Below are positions 10,086-19,781 of a stretch of DNA of 64,000 nt, piece by piece. Location: contig JAEPMJ010000001.1 in assembly GCA_017644005.1 (NCBI GenBank), forward strand, positions 310,001 through 374,000, given 5' to 3'. Origin of the DNA: Rhizobiaceae bacterium (GTDB lineage: Bacteria > Pseudomonadota > Alphaproteobacteria > Rhizobiales > Rhizobiaceae). Under the pieces are notes generated by a model. The model was not told the origin of the DNA. It was given only the letters and a program-made list of their open reading frames with translations, and searched no databases. Made by a program: the position numbers and the translations under genes. Within the stretch, counting starts at the first letter, position 1, and the number at the start of each line of letters is the position of its first letter.

Positions 10086-10143
10086 CGGCGATGCCCCATA
10101 GCCAGTGCGTTTTTTTTGAGGAGCGCCCGGCCTTCGACGCAGT

Positions 10144-10163
10144 CGCCGGCAGATCTGCCGGCG
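10144..10163. repeat. 20-bp perfect palindrome between convergent genes
   Basis: CGCCGGCAGATCTGCCGGCG is self-complementary and lies in the 104-base gap between the convergent dehydratase and acyl-CoA synthetase genes. It may help end transcription from both sides, but no U-tract follows the stem on either strand, so it is not a textbook intrinsic terminator. Confidence 0.6.
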
Positions 10164-10189
10164 CAGGCGGGGCACGATGATCCTGCCGG

Positions 10190-11749
10190 TTATACTGACC
10201 GGTCAATGGTCACGACATCGCGCGCAGCGGTTTCGCGCAATGTCGTTTTGACAATCTTCCCGTAGCTGTTTTTGGGAAGTTCAGTCGCGAAAACGTAGTG
10301 CTTCGGTTTCTTGAAGGAGGCCATTTGAGATTTGCACCACGTATCCAGATGCTCGCGGTCGCAGATTGCTCCTTTCTTCGGCACGACGAACGCAACGACC
10401 GCTTCGCCCCATTCCGGTTCTGGCATGCCTATCACCGAAACCTCAGCGACCGAACCGTGCATCAGCAGGACCTCTTCGACTTCACGCGGGTATATGTTCG
10501 AGCCCCCCGAGATAATGACGTCTTTGGCACGGTCGGTAAGTGTCAGAAATCCGTCTGCGTCGAGATGGCCGAGATCCCCCGTGCGCAACCAGCCATCTAC
10601 CAACGTTTCGTCGGTCGCCTGCTGATTGCGCCAGTAGCCCCTCATCACCGGATCACCACTGACAACAATCTCCCCTGTTTCCCCAATCGCACAATCGGTG
10701 AAATCGGCATTCACAACACGAACACTGACACATGCCTGCGCGATGCCAACGGAATTGCGCCGCGCCTGCCAGTTCGGATGTCCCTTGTCGCTGACAAGGT
10801 GGCGCGGGAGTGCCGTTATCGTCATCGGACATTCCCCCTGCCCGTAAATCTGAACGAAAATGTCACCCAGTTGATCGAGCGCAGCATCGAGGTCGCTGGC
10901 GTACATTGGACCACCGCCATAGACGATCGACTTTATTCCCTTGCCTTTGAAACCCCTGCCCTTGCTGGCATCGACAAGGCGTTTGACCATGGTCGGCGCG
11001 GCGAAAAACGTGAGATTTCCGTGACTGCCGGCCATATCGATGATCTCGGAAGGATCGAAGCCCCTTGAACGCGGTATGACATGGCAAGCCCCTGCGCGTA
11101 TGTAGGGAAAATTGTAGAGCCCTGCGCCGTGGGACATTGGCGCCGCGTACAGAGGATGGTCACTCTGCGACACCTGATCAACGTCCAGCGCATAGGTGAG
11201 GCTCATGGCAGTCAGATTATTGTGAGTCAGCATGACGCCTTTTGGCCGGCCGGTCGTGCCGGAGGTATAGAACAGCCACGCAATATCCTGCGATGAACGT
11301 TCCACCGGTTTGCGTGTGGCAGCGGGAACGCTCCTCAACTCGGTTAGAAGTTCGGCATAGGCTTGAGAACCGATCCCGATTTCGGAACAACCTTCCGGCA
11401 GATCGATCGATGGCAACTGCGAACCGGTTTCCGTGAAGACCAGCCTTGCCTCTGCATTGACGGCGATCCAGGTCGCCTCTTTGGGATGAAGCTTGTGGTT
11501 GACCGGCACGGCGACGGCACCCGCCCACCAGGTTGCGTATAAAAGCTCAAGATATTCCGGACAGTTGGCCGCGTAGATTGCGACGCGATCGCCGGGACGA
11601 AGGTTGTACAGACGCCCGAGCTGCTCGGATATCGTTGCGGCGCGAGCGGCAAGCTCGGCATAGGTCGCATGCAACGCATCACCCCAGCGCACAGCAGCAC
11701 GGTCAGGGTAGGCGCGCGACGACGCATATAACCAGTTGGCGATGTTCAT
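10190..11749 (-). CDS. AMP-dependent acyl-CoA synthetase (ANL superfamily)
   Basis: At 519 residues this is a full-length acyl- or aryl-CoA ligase. Motifs are LFYTSGTTGRPKGVMLTH (about residue 162), the ATP-binding P-loop of the family; YGQGECPMT (about 305); TGDLGHLDADGFL (about 387) with the ribose-binding aspartate; and the C-terminal KNSYGKIVKT with the adenylation lysine. It activates a carboxylic acid as CoA thioester in the cytoplasm. It is the last gene downstream of TRAP transporter, hmgA and fahA on the same strand, 136 bases after fahA, so an aromatic or short-chain acid is plausible. ATG 11749 is chosen because MNIANWLYASSRAYPDRAAV is the typical N-terminus. Confidence 0.88.
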   Translation of the reverse strand: MNIANWLYASSRAYPDRAAVRWGDALHATYAELAARAATISEQLGRLYNLRPGDRVAIYAANCPEYLELLYATWWAGAVAVPVNHKLHPKEATWIAVNAEARLVFTETGSQLPSIDLPEGCSEIGIGSQAYAELLTELRSVPAATRKPVERSSQDIAWLFYTSGTTGRPKGVMLTHNNLTAMSLTYALDVDQVSQSDHPLYAAPMSHGAGLYNFPYIRAGACHVIPRSRGFDPSEIIDMAGSHGNLTFFAAPTMVKRLVDASKGRGFKGKGIKSIVYGGGPMYASDLDAALDQLGDIFVQIYGQGECPMTITALPRHLVSDKGHPNWQARRNSVGIAQACVSVRVVNADFTDCAIGETGEIVVSGDPVMRGYWRNQQATDETLVDGWLRTGDLGHLDADGFLTLTDRAKDVIISGGSNIYPREVEEVLLMHGSVAEVSVIGMPEPEWGEAVVAFVVPKKGAICDREHLDTWCKSQMASFKKPKHYVFATELPKNSYGKIVKTTLRETAARDVVTIDRSV

Positions 11750-11885
11750 TGTTACCAGGTCTTGCCTGCTTCTGTGGCGCAATCGGCTCCTGCTGCACCG
11801 GCCAAACCGAACGCGCCCTCACCTCGGTAATCGCTGCCGTGCGCCGAGGCGCCAGCGCTTCTGCATTCTCTCATCTTCCCGTCCG

Positions 11886-13181
11886 TTAAAGCACTTCGTC
11901 GCGCGCATAAGGATCAGCATAGGCGGGGAGTACCTTGCCCACGCATTCACCGAAGCCGACCAGATAGCCATCGCCACGTGAAGCGCCGCGCATGATGATA
12001 GTGTCATTGTCTTCGATGAAGGAACGAGTCCCGACACCGTTCAGACCGACTGGCTCTTTTCCACCCCATGACAGCTCGACCAGCGAGCCCCGACTACCCG
12101 GTTCTGTGCCCGAAATCGTGCCCGATCCGAGCATGTCGCCGACCTCGACCGGGCAACCCGATGTCGTATGGTGGGCGAGGTTCTGCGGTGCGGAGTAGTA
12201 CATCTCCTTGTAGTTTGTGCGTGCGACCGGCAATGGCTCCCCGGCTCCGGAAGGCAGCATCAGAACTTCCAGATCAATATCGAACAGCATGGGCAATGGT
12301 TCCTGCAAATGAGGAAGCAGTTGCACTTCTCTCGGCTGCGTCGATGTGCGGAACGGCTGCAGCGCCAGGCTGGTAACGATCCATGGGCTGATCGTGTTGG
12401 CCGTAGCCTTGGACTGAAACGGTCCGAGCGGCTGGTATTCCCAAGTCTGGATATCGCGCGCAGACCAGTCATTCAGCAGCACATAGCCGAAGATCATGGT
12501 CTCAGCCTCGGCTACCGTCACGGGCTTGCCGAATTTTGAGGGCTGCCCGACGATAGCACCGAGTTCCAGTTCGAAATCGAACCGTTCGCTGGGTGCAAAA
12601 CGCGGCGGCGCACCTCCAGGGTCTTTCAGTTGGCCCCAAGGTCTGCGGATATCGGTCCCGGATACGACTATCGATGATGCCCGCCCGTTATAGGCGATGG
12701 GCAAGTGCAGATAGTTCGAAGGTAGCGCGTTCTCCGGCCCGCGAAACATCGTTCCAACATTGATGGCGTGGTTCTTGCAGCCGTAAAAGTCGGCATAGCC
12801 CCGTATTTCGACCGGCAGGTGCATCGTGGCGTCAGCCTGTGGCACCAAGGCGTTGAAGCAAACATCCCGATCTGCCTGAGCGGCACGTGCTCCAAGAACG
12901 GCCTGCAGATGGCTCCTGAAGCGGCGCCATGTTTCCGGCCCCAGTGACATGAATGCGTTCCACGAGGGCGCCGCAAACACCCGTGTTTCGCAGACATTGA
13001 GGTAGCCGCGCTCTTCGAGCGCCGTAACATCGAGGATAGAGTCGCCGACCGCGACGCCGCATCTGCGGGGGCCGTTTTCCGTCGAGAAGACGCCGTAGGG
13101 CAGGTTGTTCAAGGGGAACTGTCCGTCAGGCGCATTGGCGCTTTCGACCCAGGATTTCAGTAGAGGCATTCGAGTTTCCAT
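11886..13181 (-). CDS. fahA: Fumarylacetoacetase
   Basis: Fumarylacetoacetase hydrolyses fumarylacetoacetate to fumarate and acetoacetate, the last step of tyrosine/homogentisate breakdown. The 431-residue protein has the N-terminal SH3-like part (PYGVFSTENGPRRCGVAVGD, about residue 27) and the catalytic FAH domain with DFYGCKNHAINVG (about 128, including the catalytic histidine and a calcium ligand), FELELGAIVG (about 200) and LLNDWSARDIQTWEYQPLGP (about 235). ATG 13181 is chosen from the family N-terminus MPLLKSWV. It follows hmgA by 61 bases on the same strand, matching the biochemical order. Confidence 0.95.
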   Translation of the reverse strand: METRMPLLKSWVESANAPDGQFPLNNLPYGVFSTENGPRRCGVAVGDSILDVTALEERGYLNVCETRVFAAPSWNAFMSLGPETWRRFRSHLQAVLGARAAQADRDVCFNALVPQADATMHLPVEIRGYADFYGCKNHAINVGTMFRGPENALPSNYLHLPIAYNGRASSIVVSGTDIRRPWGQLKDPGGAPPRFAPSERFDFELELGAIVGQPSKFGKPVTVAEAETMIFGYVLLNDWSARDIQTWEYQPLGPFQSKATANTISPWIVTSLALQPFRTSTQPREVQLLPHLQEPLPMLFDIDLEVLMLPSGAGEPLPVARTNYKEMYYSAPQNLAHHTTSGCPVEVGDMLGSGTISGTEPGSRGSLVELSWGGKEPVGLNGVGTRSFIEDNDTIIMRGASRGDGYLVGFGECVGKVLPAYADPYARDEVL

Positions 13182-13242
13182 GCTTTCCCACCCGAGACCG
13201 GCCGGCCTCCGGAATGTCGTTTCAAAGTCAGCGCGGATGCGG

Positions 13243-14613
13243 CTATTTCGGGTCAGGCGTGCCGTCGAACTTCTTTTCCAGCGATGTCCAACAATCAATG
13301 TAGTCGTCCTGAAGCGGTGCTTCTTGCGCGGCGAACCGGGTCAGTTGCTGCGGAAAACGCGTCTCGAACATGAAAGTCATTGTGTCGTCGAGATAGACCG
13401 GCTCCATCTTCTCAGAGCTGCCCTTTTCGAACGCTTCCCGGTCCGGCCCATGCGGCAGCATCATGTTGTGAAGTGACATGCCACCAGGCACGAAGCCCTG
13501 GGGTTTCGCGTCGTAGACACCGACGATATTTCCGCACAGCTCCGACATGATGTTCTTGTGGTACCAGGCTGGCCGGAAGGTATTCTCAGACACAAGCCAG
13601 CGATCGCGGATAAGCAGGAAATCGATATTGGCCGTGCCCTCGATGCCCGACGGTGCTGTCAGTACGCAAAATATCGAAGGGTCCGGGTGGTCGAACAGAA
13701 TTGCGCCGACCGGACTGAATGCGCGCAGATCATATTTGCAGGGCGCATAGTTGCCGTGCCATGCCACAACGTCCAACGGAGAGTGATCAATCTTCGTTTC
13801 GTGGAAGCCGCCACACCATTTTACGGTAACCCTGCTTTCGGCGTCCCGGTCCTCAAACCAGGCAACCGGGGTTTTAAAGTCCCGCGAGTTCGCCAGGCAG
13901 TTCGCGCCGATCGGTCCACGACCCGGGAGGTCGAACTTCTGGCCGTAGTTTTCGCATACGAAGCCTCGCGCAGGACCTTCAACCACTTCCACACGGTAGA
14001 CGAGACCCCGCGGGATGATTGCAATCTCCTTAGGTGCCAGATCGATAACACCTAGCTCGGTGTAAAACCGCAGCTTGCCCTCCTGCGGCACAACAAGCAG
14101 TTCGCTGTCGGCGGAATAGAAATACTCGTCGACCATGGATTTCGTAGCCAGATAGACGTGGCTGGCCATACCGACCTGGGTGTTTACATCTCCAGCGGTG
14201 GTCATTGTGCGCATGCCAGTGACAAAGGTCAGTTCTTCGTTTGCATGTGGCACAGGATCCCAGCGGTACTGACCAAGCGAAACGACGTCGGGAACGACAT
14301 GAGGCGCCGACTTCCAATGCGGCATGTCAACTCTGGCGAATCTGTGCGTATGCTTGACCGAGGGCCGGATACGGTAACACCAGGTTCGCTCGTTCTTGCC
14401 GCGCGGTGCAGTGAACGCAGTCCCGGTCAGTTGTTCGGCATACAGGCCATAATTGCATTTTTGCGGACTGTTCATACCTTGCGGCAAGGCACCGGGTAGC
14501 GCTTCGGTCTCAAAGTCATTGCCAAAGCCGGGCATGTAGCCTTGCGGTGGCACATATCCCTGCATGGTGGGGTTTGCCTGTATCGGCGCTTTGGTATCGG
14601 CGCGTACGTTCAT
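13243..14613 (-). CDS. hmgA: Homogentisate 1,2-dioxygenase
   Basis: HmgA opens the ring of homogentisate to maleylacetoacetate with a non-haem iron. The 456-residue length is normal. The family start [20 protein letters not shown] (about residue 25) and the iron-site region [20 protein letters not shown] (about 373) are visible. ATG 14613 is preceded by GGAGG at good spacing. It lies 90 bases after the TRAP permease gene and before fahA on the same strand. Maleylacetoacetate isomerase, which should link HmgA and FahA, is not encoded in the window. Confidence 0.96.
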   Translation of the reverse strand: MNVRADTKAPIQANPTMQGYVPPQGYMPGFGNDFETEALPGALPQGMNSPQKCNYGLYAEQLTGTAFTAPRGKNERTWCYRIRPSVKHTHRFARVDMPHWKSAPHVVPDVVSLGQYRWDPVPHANEELTFVTGMRTMTTAGDVNTQVGMASHVYLATKSMVDEYFYSADSELLVVPQEGKLRFYTELGVIDLAPKEIAIIPRGLVYRVEVVEGPARGFVCENYGQKFDLPGRGPIGANCLANSRDFKTPVAWFEDRDAESRVTVKWCGGFHETKIDHSPLDVVAWHGNYAPCKYDLRAFSPVGAILFDHPDPSIFCVLTAPSGIEGTANIDFLLIRDRWLVSENTFRPAWYHKNIMSELCGNIVGVYDAKPQGFVPGGMSLHNMMLPHGPDREAFEKGSSEKMEPVYLDDTMTFMFETRFPQQLTRFAAQEAPLQDDYIDCWTSLEKKFDGTPDPK

Positions 14614-14703
14614 GAGTGCCTCCTGAAGGACGTGAAAAACTCGCAATAGGCTGATCGTAAGCTTCGGGCCGGCCCCGCCGCCGTGAGATTTGCAGCGGCA
14701 TAG

Positions 14704-15996
14704 TCATTTCGTCGTGTAGGGCAGGACCAGCGTGATCGCCGGCAACCAGATCAGCAGCGCCAGGCGCACGAAATCAGCCAACAGGAAAGGAACGATGCCG
14801 CGATAGATCGTCGACAAACCGATACCGGGATTCAGGCTTCGAATGATGAACAGGTTCATGCCAATTGGAGGCGAGATCATGCCGAACTCAATGGCAACCA
14901 CCACGACAATGCCGAACCAGACCAGGTCGTAGCCGAGATCGGCGACGAGTGGCGCGAACAGCGGCACGGTCAACAGCATCATTGCCAGGCTGTCGAACAC
15001 GCATCCCAGTACGAGATATACAACCACGATCGCAACGATGATCAGGATCGGCGTCACGCCAATCGACTGAACCAGCCCCGACAGCATGGCCGAGAAGCCG
15101 GAGTAGATCATGACGTTTGAGAACAGCAGTGCGCCGATCAGCACAAAAAGCAGCACAGCCGTCAATACCGCCGCGTCAAGCGCGGCCTGCAAAATCTCGT
15201 TCGACGAGAGTTTGCCACGCAGCAGGCCGAGCAGCAGCGCACCGGCTGCACCAATACCGGCGGCTTCAGTTGCACTGAAAATACCGAGATACAGCCCGCC
15301 GATAACCACGCTGAACAAGACAAGTACCGGCCAGACGCCCAACAGCGCCGCGCGCCGCGAAGGCAGAACCATGCCTTCGGTTGATGGCGCGAGATGAGGA
15401 TAAAGCCTTACCGCGATCATGATTGCGGCGATGTAAAGGACGGCGCCCAGGATACCCGGCAAGATGCCAGCAAGGAACAGGTCGCCGATGCTCTGCTCCG
15501 TGATGGTGCCATAGATCACCAATACGATGCTCGGCGGAATGAGGATGCCAAGGGTGCCGCCAGCAGCCACTGAGCCGGTCGCAAGACCGCTATCATAGCC
15601 GAAACGTTTCATCTCCGGCATGGCAACCGAACCCATGGTCGCCGCAGTTGCGAGGCTTGAGCCACACACCGCGCCAAAGCCCGCACAGCCTGCGACCGTT
15701 GCCATGGACAGCCCGCCGCGCACGCGCCCGAGTACCGCATTGGATGCTTCGTAAAGCGCCGATGCGATACCTGAACGGGCGATCAGATTGGCCATGAACA
15801 GGAACAGCGGCAAAACCGCCAACGTATAGCTGTTGGCCGTGTCAAACGCGGTCTGAGCAAGCATCGAGCCGGCGGCGTTGGGGCCGATGATGGCCGTCAG
15901 TCCAAAAAATCCAACCGCGCCCAGCGCCACGGCCAGACGAACTCCAAGCGCAAGCAGCACAAAAATGGAAGCGAAGGAAATCAACGCGATCGTCAT
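14704..15996 (-). CDS. dctM: TRAP transporter large permease (DctM)
   Basis: This 430-residue, almost entirely hydrophobic protein is the sodium-coupled membrane subunit of a tripartite ATP-independent periplasmic transporter. It has about twelve membrane segments; GAVCGSSLATAATMGSVAMPEM (split here as two family blocks, about residues 108-130), GGTLGILIPPSIVLVIYG (about 145) and the late ISPPIGMNLF (about 375) are hallmarks. Its ATG overlaps the small permease stop by four bases (ATGA). It works with DctQ and the binding protein upstream; location next to hmgA and hpd suggests an aromatic hydroxy acid or related organic acid as cargo. Confidence 0.93.
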   Translation of the reverse strand: MTIALISFASIFVLLALGVRLAVALGAVGFFGLTAIIGPNAAGSMLAQTAFDTANSYTLAVLPLFLFMANLIARSGIASALYEASNAVLGRVRGGLSMATVAGCAGFGAVCGSSLATAATMGSVAMPEMKRFGYDSGLATGSVAAGGTLGILIPPSIVLVIYGTITEQSIGDLFLAGILPGILGAVLYIAAIMIAVRLYPHLAPSTEGMVLPSRRAALLGVWPVLVLFSVVIGGLYLGIFSATEAAGIGAAGALLLGLLRGKLSSNEILQAALDAAVLTAVLLFVLIGALLFSNVMIYSGFSAMLSGLVQSIGVTPILIIVAIVVVYLVLGCVFDSLAMMLLTVPLFAPLVADLGYDLVWFGIVVVVAIEFGMISPPIGMNLFIIRSLNPGIGLSTIYRGIVPFLLADFVRLALLIWLPAITLVLPYTTK

Positions 15997-16478
15997 TGGC
16001 GCGCATCCTTCCAATTGTGCAGGATGCCGCCGACGGCTGCTGCGGCAAACGCAACCGCCGCGGCCCAGGCGGCCAGATGCCACGGCAGACCCAGCCAATC
16101 GGTGCGGTCGCCATAAGCCATCAATTTGAGGGCGAACCCGGCACAATACCAGGCCATCGCTACCAAATAGCCGGCAAGCAGCAGGCCAGCCAGCAGCGAC
16201 GCAAACAGCCGGAAAAATCCCGTGAAGCGCTCGGAAAGCACGTCAACGATGACGTGATCGCCACGGATCGTTGCGAGCGGCAGGGCAGCGAAAAAGAGTA
16301 TGGACATTAAGAACTGGATCATTTCGCCGCTCCAGCCCAATGGGCGCGTCAGCACATAGCGGAAGAGGACGTCCCAGCACATGATGAAGGAGATGGCCAA
16401 AACGGCGGCAGTCGCGATCGCTGCAAACAGGCGTTCTGCGAGGCTCACGAGCAAAGTGCGTCTGGTAGTCGCTTGCAT
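15993..16478 (-). CDS. dctQ: TRAP transporter small permease (DctQ)
   Basis: The 161-residue protein has four predicted membrane segments (about residues 15-37, 48-65, 85-107, 125-150) and the RPLGWSGEMIQFLM and RGDHVIVDVL signatures of DctQ subunits, which hold the large permease and receive the binding protein. It overlaps dctM by four bases and follows dctP by 82 bases that include a strong stem-loop. Confidence 0.9.
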   Translation of the reverse strand: MQATTRRTLLVSLAERLFAAIATAAVLAISFIMCWDVLFRYVLTRPLGWSGEMIQFLMSILFFAALPLATIRGDHVIVDVLSERFTGFFRLFASLLAGLLLAGYLVAMAWYCAGFALKLMAYGDRTDWLGLPWHLAAWAAAVAFAAAAVGGILHNWKDARQ

Positions 16479-16521
16479 GGCGCTTTCCCGGTCAGGTCGT
16501 TGGGACGAACGTCAGGATTGA

Positions 16522-16555
16522 GTGGCGGCTCTATCAAGAGCAAAGGAGCCGCCAC
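16522..16555 (-). promoter_or_regulatory. Intercistronic stem-loop between dctP and dctQ
   Basis: GTGGCGGCTC (16522-16531) pairs perfectly with GAGCCGCCAC (16546-16555) across a 14-base loop, six bases beyond the dctP stop. No U-tract follows. Such stems often protect the upstream message, giving more binding protein than permease. Confidence 0.7.
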
Positions 16556-16560
16556 GAGAG

Positions 16561-17577
16561 CTAGTTGGCGCTTGCCAATCCGCGGATGCGCTCAAGTGCG
16601 GCACGACCATCGACGCCCTTGGCCTCAGCCTCCGCGACCCACGCATCATCAAGCGGAGCAAGCCGCTCGCGAATCTCGTCGAGCATCGCGCCTTCGGCCC
16701 TAAACCGGATTACACCGTCGGACTCCATCAGCTTGATCGCACTTGCATCCGCCTTGTCCCAAGCCTGTCCGCCGAGACGCGCCAGAACCTCACCCGACAC
16801 CGACCAGACCGCCTCCTGATCCTTCGGGGACAGACTGTCCCATTTGGCCTGGTTCATGATGATGTAGACGGCCGAATTGTAGAGGCCGCCAGGCACCGAA
16901 AACTGACCGCCGACAACATCTCCGAGCTTGTAGGACTCGTATGCTTCGTGGGTCCAGAATGCGCCATCAACGACGTTTCGCGCGAGCATCTCATACGCTT
17001 CACTCGACGGGCCGGTCACAGCCGCCGCCCCGAAAGCCTCCGCGACTTCCTGCGGTGTCTTGCCGCCGGCGCGGAGCTTCTTGCCAGCCAACTCCTCCAG
17101 CGCTTCCGGAGGTGTGTCAGTGGTGTAGATGGTGCCCGGTCCAGTCGTGTAGACCGCAAGCACCTTGACGCCGTCGAACTCGTTCGCAGCTTCGAACATC
17201 TCCTGATGTACGGTCCAATAGGCCAGCGACAACGCCTCCGCACTATCTCCCAGGAATGGCAGATCCAGCGCCCTGGTGAGGGTGAACCGTCCGGGCGTAT
17301 AAGCTGGAACGCCCCACGCGACGTCTACGGCACCGCTTTCGACAATGTCGAACATCCGCGGTGGCGCGGCCACAGTCGACGGCAGGAACTCAACCCTGAC
17401 ACGACCCTCGGTTGCCGCCTCGACACTTTTCGCCCACGGCTCGAACACGTCGACGACCTGGCCATGCTGAGGTGGCAGGAAATTATTGAAGCGTAGAACC
17501 GTGTCAGCGGCAGCTGCCGGCAGCACGGCAATTCCTGCAGCAATTCCAGCGAGTACGCCGGTAAGAATGAGCTTCAT
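16561..17577 (-). CDS. dctP: TRAP transporter substrate-binding protein (DctP family)
   Basis: The 338-residue protein starts with a Sec signal peptide (MKLILTGVLAGIAAGIAVLP then AAA-AD, cut near residue 24) and then the DctP fold: VLRFNNFLPPQHG (about residue 27), VDVAWGVPAYTPGRF (about 83) and LAGKKLRAGGKTPQEV (about 153), where the arginine is the usual carboxylate-binding residue. It is the periplasmic receptor for the dctQM permease. ATG 17577 has GGAGG ahead. It is the first gene of the minus-strand run and diverges from an AstE-like hydrolase gene of the hpd cluster. Confidence 0.92.
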   Translation of the reverse strand: MKLILTGVLAGIAAGIAVLPAAAADTVLRFNNFLPPQHGQVVDVFEPWAKSVEAATEGRVRVEFLPSTVAAPPRMFDIVESGAVDVAWGVPAYTPGRFTLTRALDLPFLGDSAEALSLAYWTVHQEMFEAANEFDGVKVLAVYTTGPGTIYTTDTPPEALEELAGKKLRAGGKTPQEVAEAFGAAAVTGPSSEAYEMLARNVVDGAFWTHEAYESYKLGDVVGGQFSVPGGLYNSAVYIIMNQAKWDSLSPKDQEAVWSVSGEVLARLGGQAWDKADASAIKLMESDGVIRFRAEGAMLDEIRERLAPLDDAWVAEAEAKGVDGRAALERIRGLASAN

Positions 17578-17686
17578 TTTGGTCCTCCCAATTGGACTTG
17601 AACGAGGCATACCTAACATACATAAAAAAACTTGCAATATGAAACTTTTTACGATTGAATGTATTTCAACGACGCGAGGCAACCTG
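17578..17686. promoter_or_regulatory. Divergent control region between TRAP and hpd operons
   Basis: This AT-rich 109-base gap must hold promoters for both directions. AAACTT occurs twice as a direct repeat eight bases apart (about 17629-17648) and is flanked by ATACAT and ATGTAT (near 17619 and 17660), an arrangement that could bind a dimeric regulator such as the MarR protein encoded at 21567. No experimentally known motif was recognised. Confidence 0.4.
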
Positions 17687-18559
17687 ATGCAGGACGTATT
17701 TGAGTTCAGCGCTCCCACTGCCGGGCCGACTGTCGCCGTCAGCATTCTCATGCATGGCGACGAGACCTGCGGACTGGCCGTACTGAAGGCTGCGTCCGAT
17801 CAAAAATTTGCGCTGTTGCGCGGGCGGCTTCGCATCATCGTCATGAACCGTGCCGCCTATGAATCTGCGCGGGGGCCTGCCCGGCATCTGGGCAATGACA
17901 TGAACAGATGCTGGTCAGGGCGGGCCCTCATGGAAGACGCAGACGAGGCGCGGCGTATCGAGGCTGTCCTACCGTTTCTGTCGGAAGCCGACGCGATCCT
18001 GGACATCCACTCCATGCCTGCACAGGACACACCGTTTCTTCTCGTTTCCGAAACACGGCCTCGATCAGTTGCGCTGGCCGCCAAACTCGGCGCCGTCGTT
18101 CCGCGCGTTGTGGTGGCCTTGCCGCCAAATTTGCGCGGTACAGCGCTTTTCGAAACCGGCCTCCTTCCCCAGGACAAACCGATCGTCGTGGTTGAATGCG
18201 GGCAGCATGAGGGGGTGCACTCGCCCGAGTTGGCCCTCGCTACTTTCCTACGCTTCCTGTCCATTCACGGAATGGTTGCGCCGCCAGACGCACTCCGGGA
18301 GACGTCGGTGGAATTTTATCAAACGAGCTGCGAGATAAAGCTCGAGCAGGGTCCGTTGAAGCTCGCGCGCCCGATGCTCGGTTTCGACCCGGTGAATGCG
18401 GGAGAGACATATGGATGGGACGGTTCCCGGCCACTGATCGCCGAAGAGGACTGCCGGGTGCTGTTGACACGGTCCGCCAAGAAGCCCGGAGACGAAGCTC
18501 TGACGCTGGTACGTCCAATTCCGGGCGACCGCATTAGTATGCCGCATCTGCCGTTTTAG
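17687..18559 (+). CDS. Succinylglutamate desuccinylase / aspartoacylase family zinc hydrolase
   Basis: The 290-residue protein belongs to the AstE/AspA branch of M14-like zinc hydrolases. Zinc ligands appear in LMHGDETCG (about residue 20, HxxE) and DIHSM (about 106), and the catalytic glutamate in VVVECGQHEG (about 165). It would release an acyl group from an N-acyl amino acid or similar amide. ATG 17687 is preferred because GAGG lies seven bases ahead; an ATG at 17639 in frame adds 16 residues without a ribosome site. It leads the operon with hpd, so its substrate may be a conjugate that yields an aromatic acid. That is inference. Confidence 0.78.
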   Translation: MQDVFEFSAPTAGPTVAVSILMHGDETCGLAVLKAASDQKFALLRGRLRIIVMNRAAYESARGPARHLGNDMNRCWSGRALMEDADEARRIEAVLPFLSEADAILDIHSMPAQDTPFLLVSETRPRSVALAAKLGAVVPRVVVALPPNLRGTALFETGLLPQDKPIVVVECGQHEGVHSPELALATFLRFLSIHGMVAPPDALRETSVEFYQTSCEIKLEQGPLKLARPMLGFDPVNAGETYGWDGSRPLIAEEDCRVLLTRSAKKPGDEALTLVRPIPGDRISMPHLPF

Positions 18560-18600
18560 AGGGCGACGCGCCAATCTGTCTTCAGAACAGGAGAAATTTC

Positions 18601-19698
18601 GTGGGAATCCCAATCGAGAAAGAGCCGAAAACAGAATACGATAATCCCCTGGGAACTGACGGCATTCCTTTCATCGAATTCAGCTCAGTTGATGTGGAGC
18701 CAATAGCCGCCCTTCTGGGAAAATGCGGTTTTGAGCACATCGCCAACCATCGTAGCCGTTCCGTGCAGCTTTGGCGGCAGGGCGAGATGGACGTGCTCCT
18801 CAACGATGATCCCAATACCTACGGCGTGAATTTCGCAAAGCTGCACGGACCATGCATCTCGGCGATATCCTTCCGCATTGCCGACGAAGAGGCATCATGC
18901 GCGGCAGCCGCAGCCAATGGAATTGTCTTCTACGAAGGTGACCGCGGGGCACTTACGGTTGGCGCACCGGCGATGGACGGAATTGGCCACAGTCTGCTCT
19001 ATCTGATGACGCGTGAGACCGAAGAACGGATCAAATCGGAGGAATTCGAGCCGCTCGCCGGCGACGTGCTGCCAGACGTTCCTGGAGTCGGCTTCAAGCT
19101 GATCGACCACCTCACTCATAATGTGATGGCCGGGAACATGGAGCGCTGGGCGGCGTTCTATCGCGATGCTTTCAACTTCCGCGAGGTCTTTTATCTCGAC
19201 ACCAAAGGTCAGAGCACAGGCCTTAGGACGCGCGCAATGAAAAGCCCCTGCAACCGCATTTGTATTCCGGTAAACGAGCCGACCGACGAGAAGTCGCAAA
19301 TCCAGGAATATATCGACGCCTACAAAGGCGAAGGCGTTCAGCATCTTGCATTTTTGAGCAACGATCTGAACGACAGCGTCGAACGGCTTTCCAACAACGG
19401 AATTCCGCTTATGGAGATCCCCGACACCTACTATGCGGAAATCGACGAACGGATGCCGGGGCACGGCCAGGATATCGCACGTCTGAAATCCAACGGCATT
19501 CTCATAGACGGTGATCGCGATGAGGATGGAGAGTGGACCATTCTGCTGCAGCTGTTTTCCAAGAATCTCATCGGCCCGATCTTTTTCGAGTTCATCGAGC
19601 GCCGCGGCAACGAAGGCTTCGGCAACAACAACGCGAAAGCGCTGTTCGAGGCGATCGAACGCGATCAGATCAAGCGGGGCGTCGTTGCCGCATCGTAA
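18601..19698 (+). CDS. hpd: 4-Hydroxyphenylpyruvate dioxygenase
   Basis: Hpd converts 4-hydroxyphenylpyruvate to homogentisate, the substrate of HmgA encoded 4 kb away. The 365-residue protein has two vicinal-oxygen-chelate halves. Iron ligands are the first His in DHLTHNV (about residue 168), the His in GEGVQHLAFL (about 250) and the Glu in FFEFIERRG (about 330), and the closing helix GNNNAKALFEAIERDQI is family-typical. The start is GTG 18601 with AGGAG seven bases ahead. It lies 41 bases after the AstE-like gene. Confidence 0.96.
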   Translation: MGIPIEKEPKTEYDNPLGTDGIPFIEFSSVDVEPIAALLGKCGFEHIANHRSRSVQLWRQGEMDVLLNDDPNTYGVNFAKLHGPCISAISFRIADEEASCAAAAANGIVFYEGDRGALTVGAPAMDGIGHSLLYLMTRETEERIKSEEFEPLAGDVLPDVPGVGFKLIDHLTHNVMAGNMERWAAFYRDAFNFREVFYLDTKGQSTGLRTRAMKSPCNRICIPVNEPTDEKSQIQEYIDAYKGEGVQHLAFLSNDLNDSVERLSNNGIPLMEIPDTYYAEIDERMPGHGQDIARLKSNGILIDGDRDEDGEWTILLQLFSKNLIGPIFFEFIERRGNEGFGNNNAKALFEAIERDQIKRGVVAAS

Positions 19699-19781
19699 AT
19701 GCGTAGCAGCGCTGGCAATCCTCCTGGGTGACGCTTGTCGTTGTCCGCGAACACATGACCGGCGTGACGGAGCAATATCGC

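Noticed and set aside
10105..10120. A run of eight T residues after the dehydratase gene as an intrinsic terminator.
   Set aside because: No stable stem lies directly before the T-run on the plus strand; the 20-bp palindrome lies after it, so the order is wrong for a terminator.
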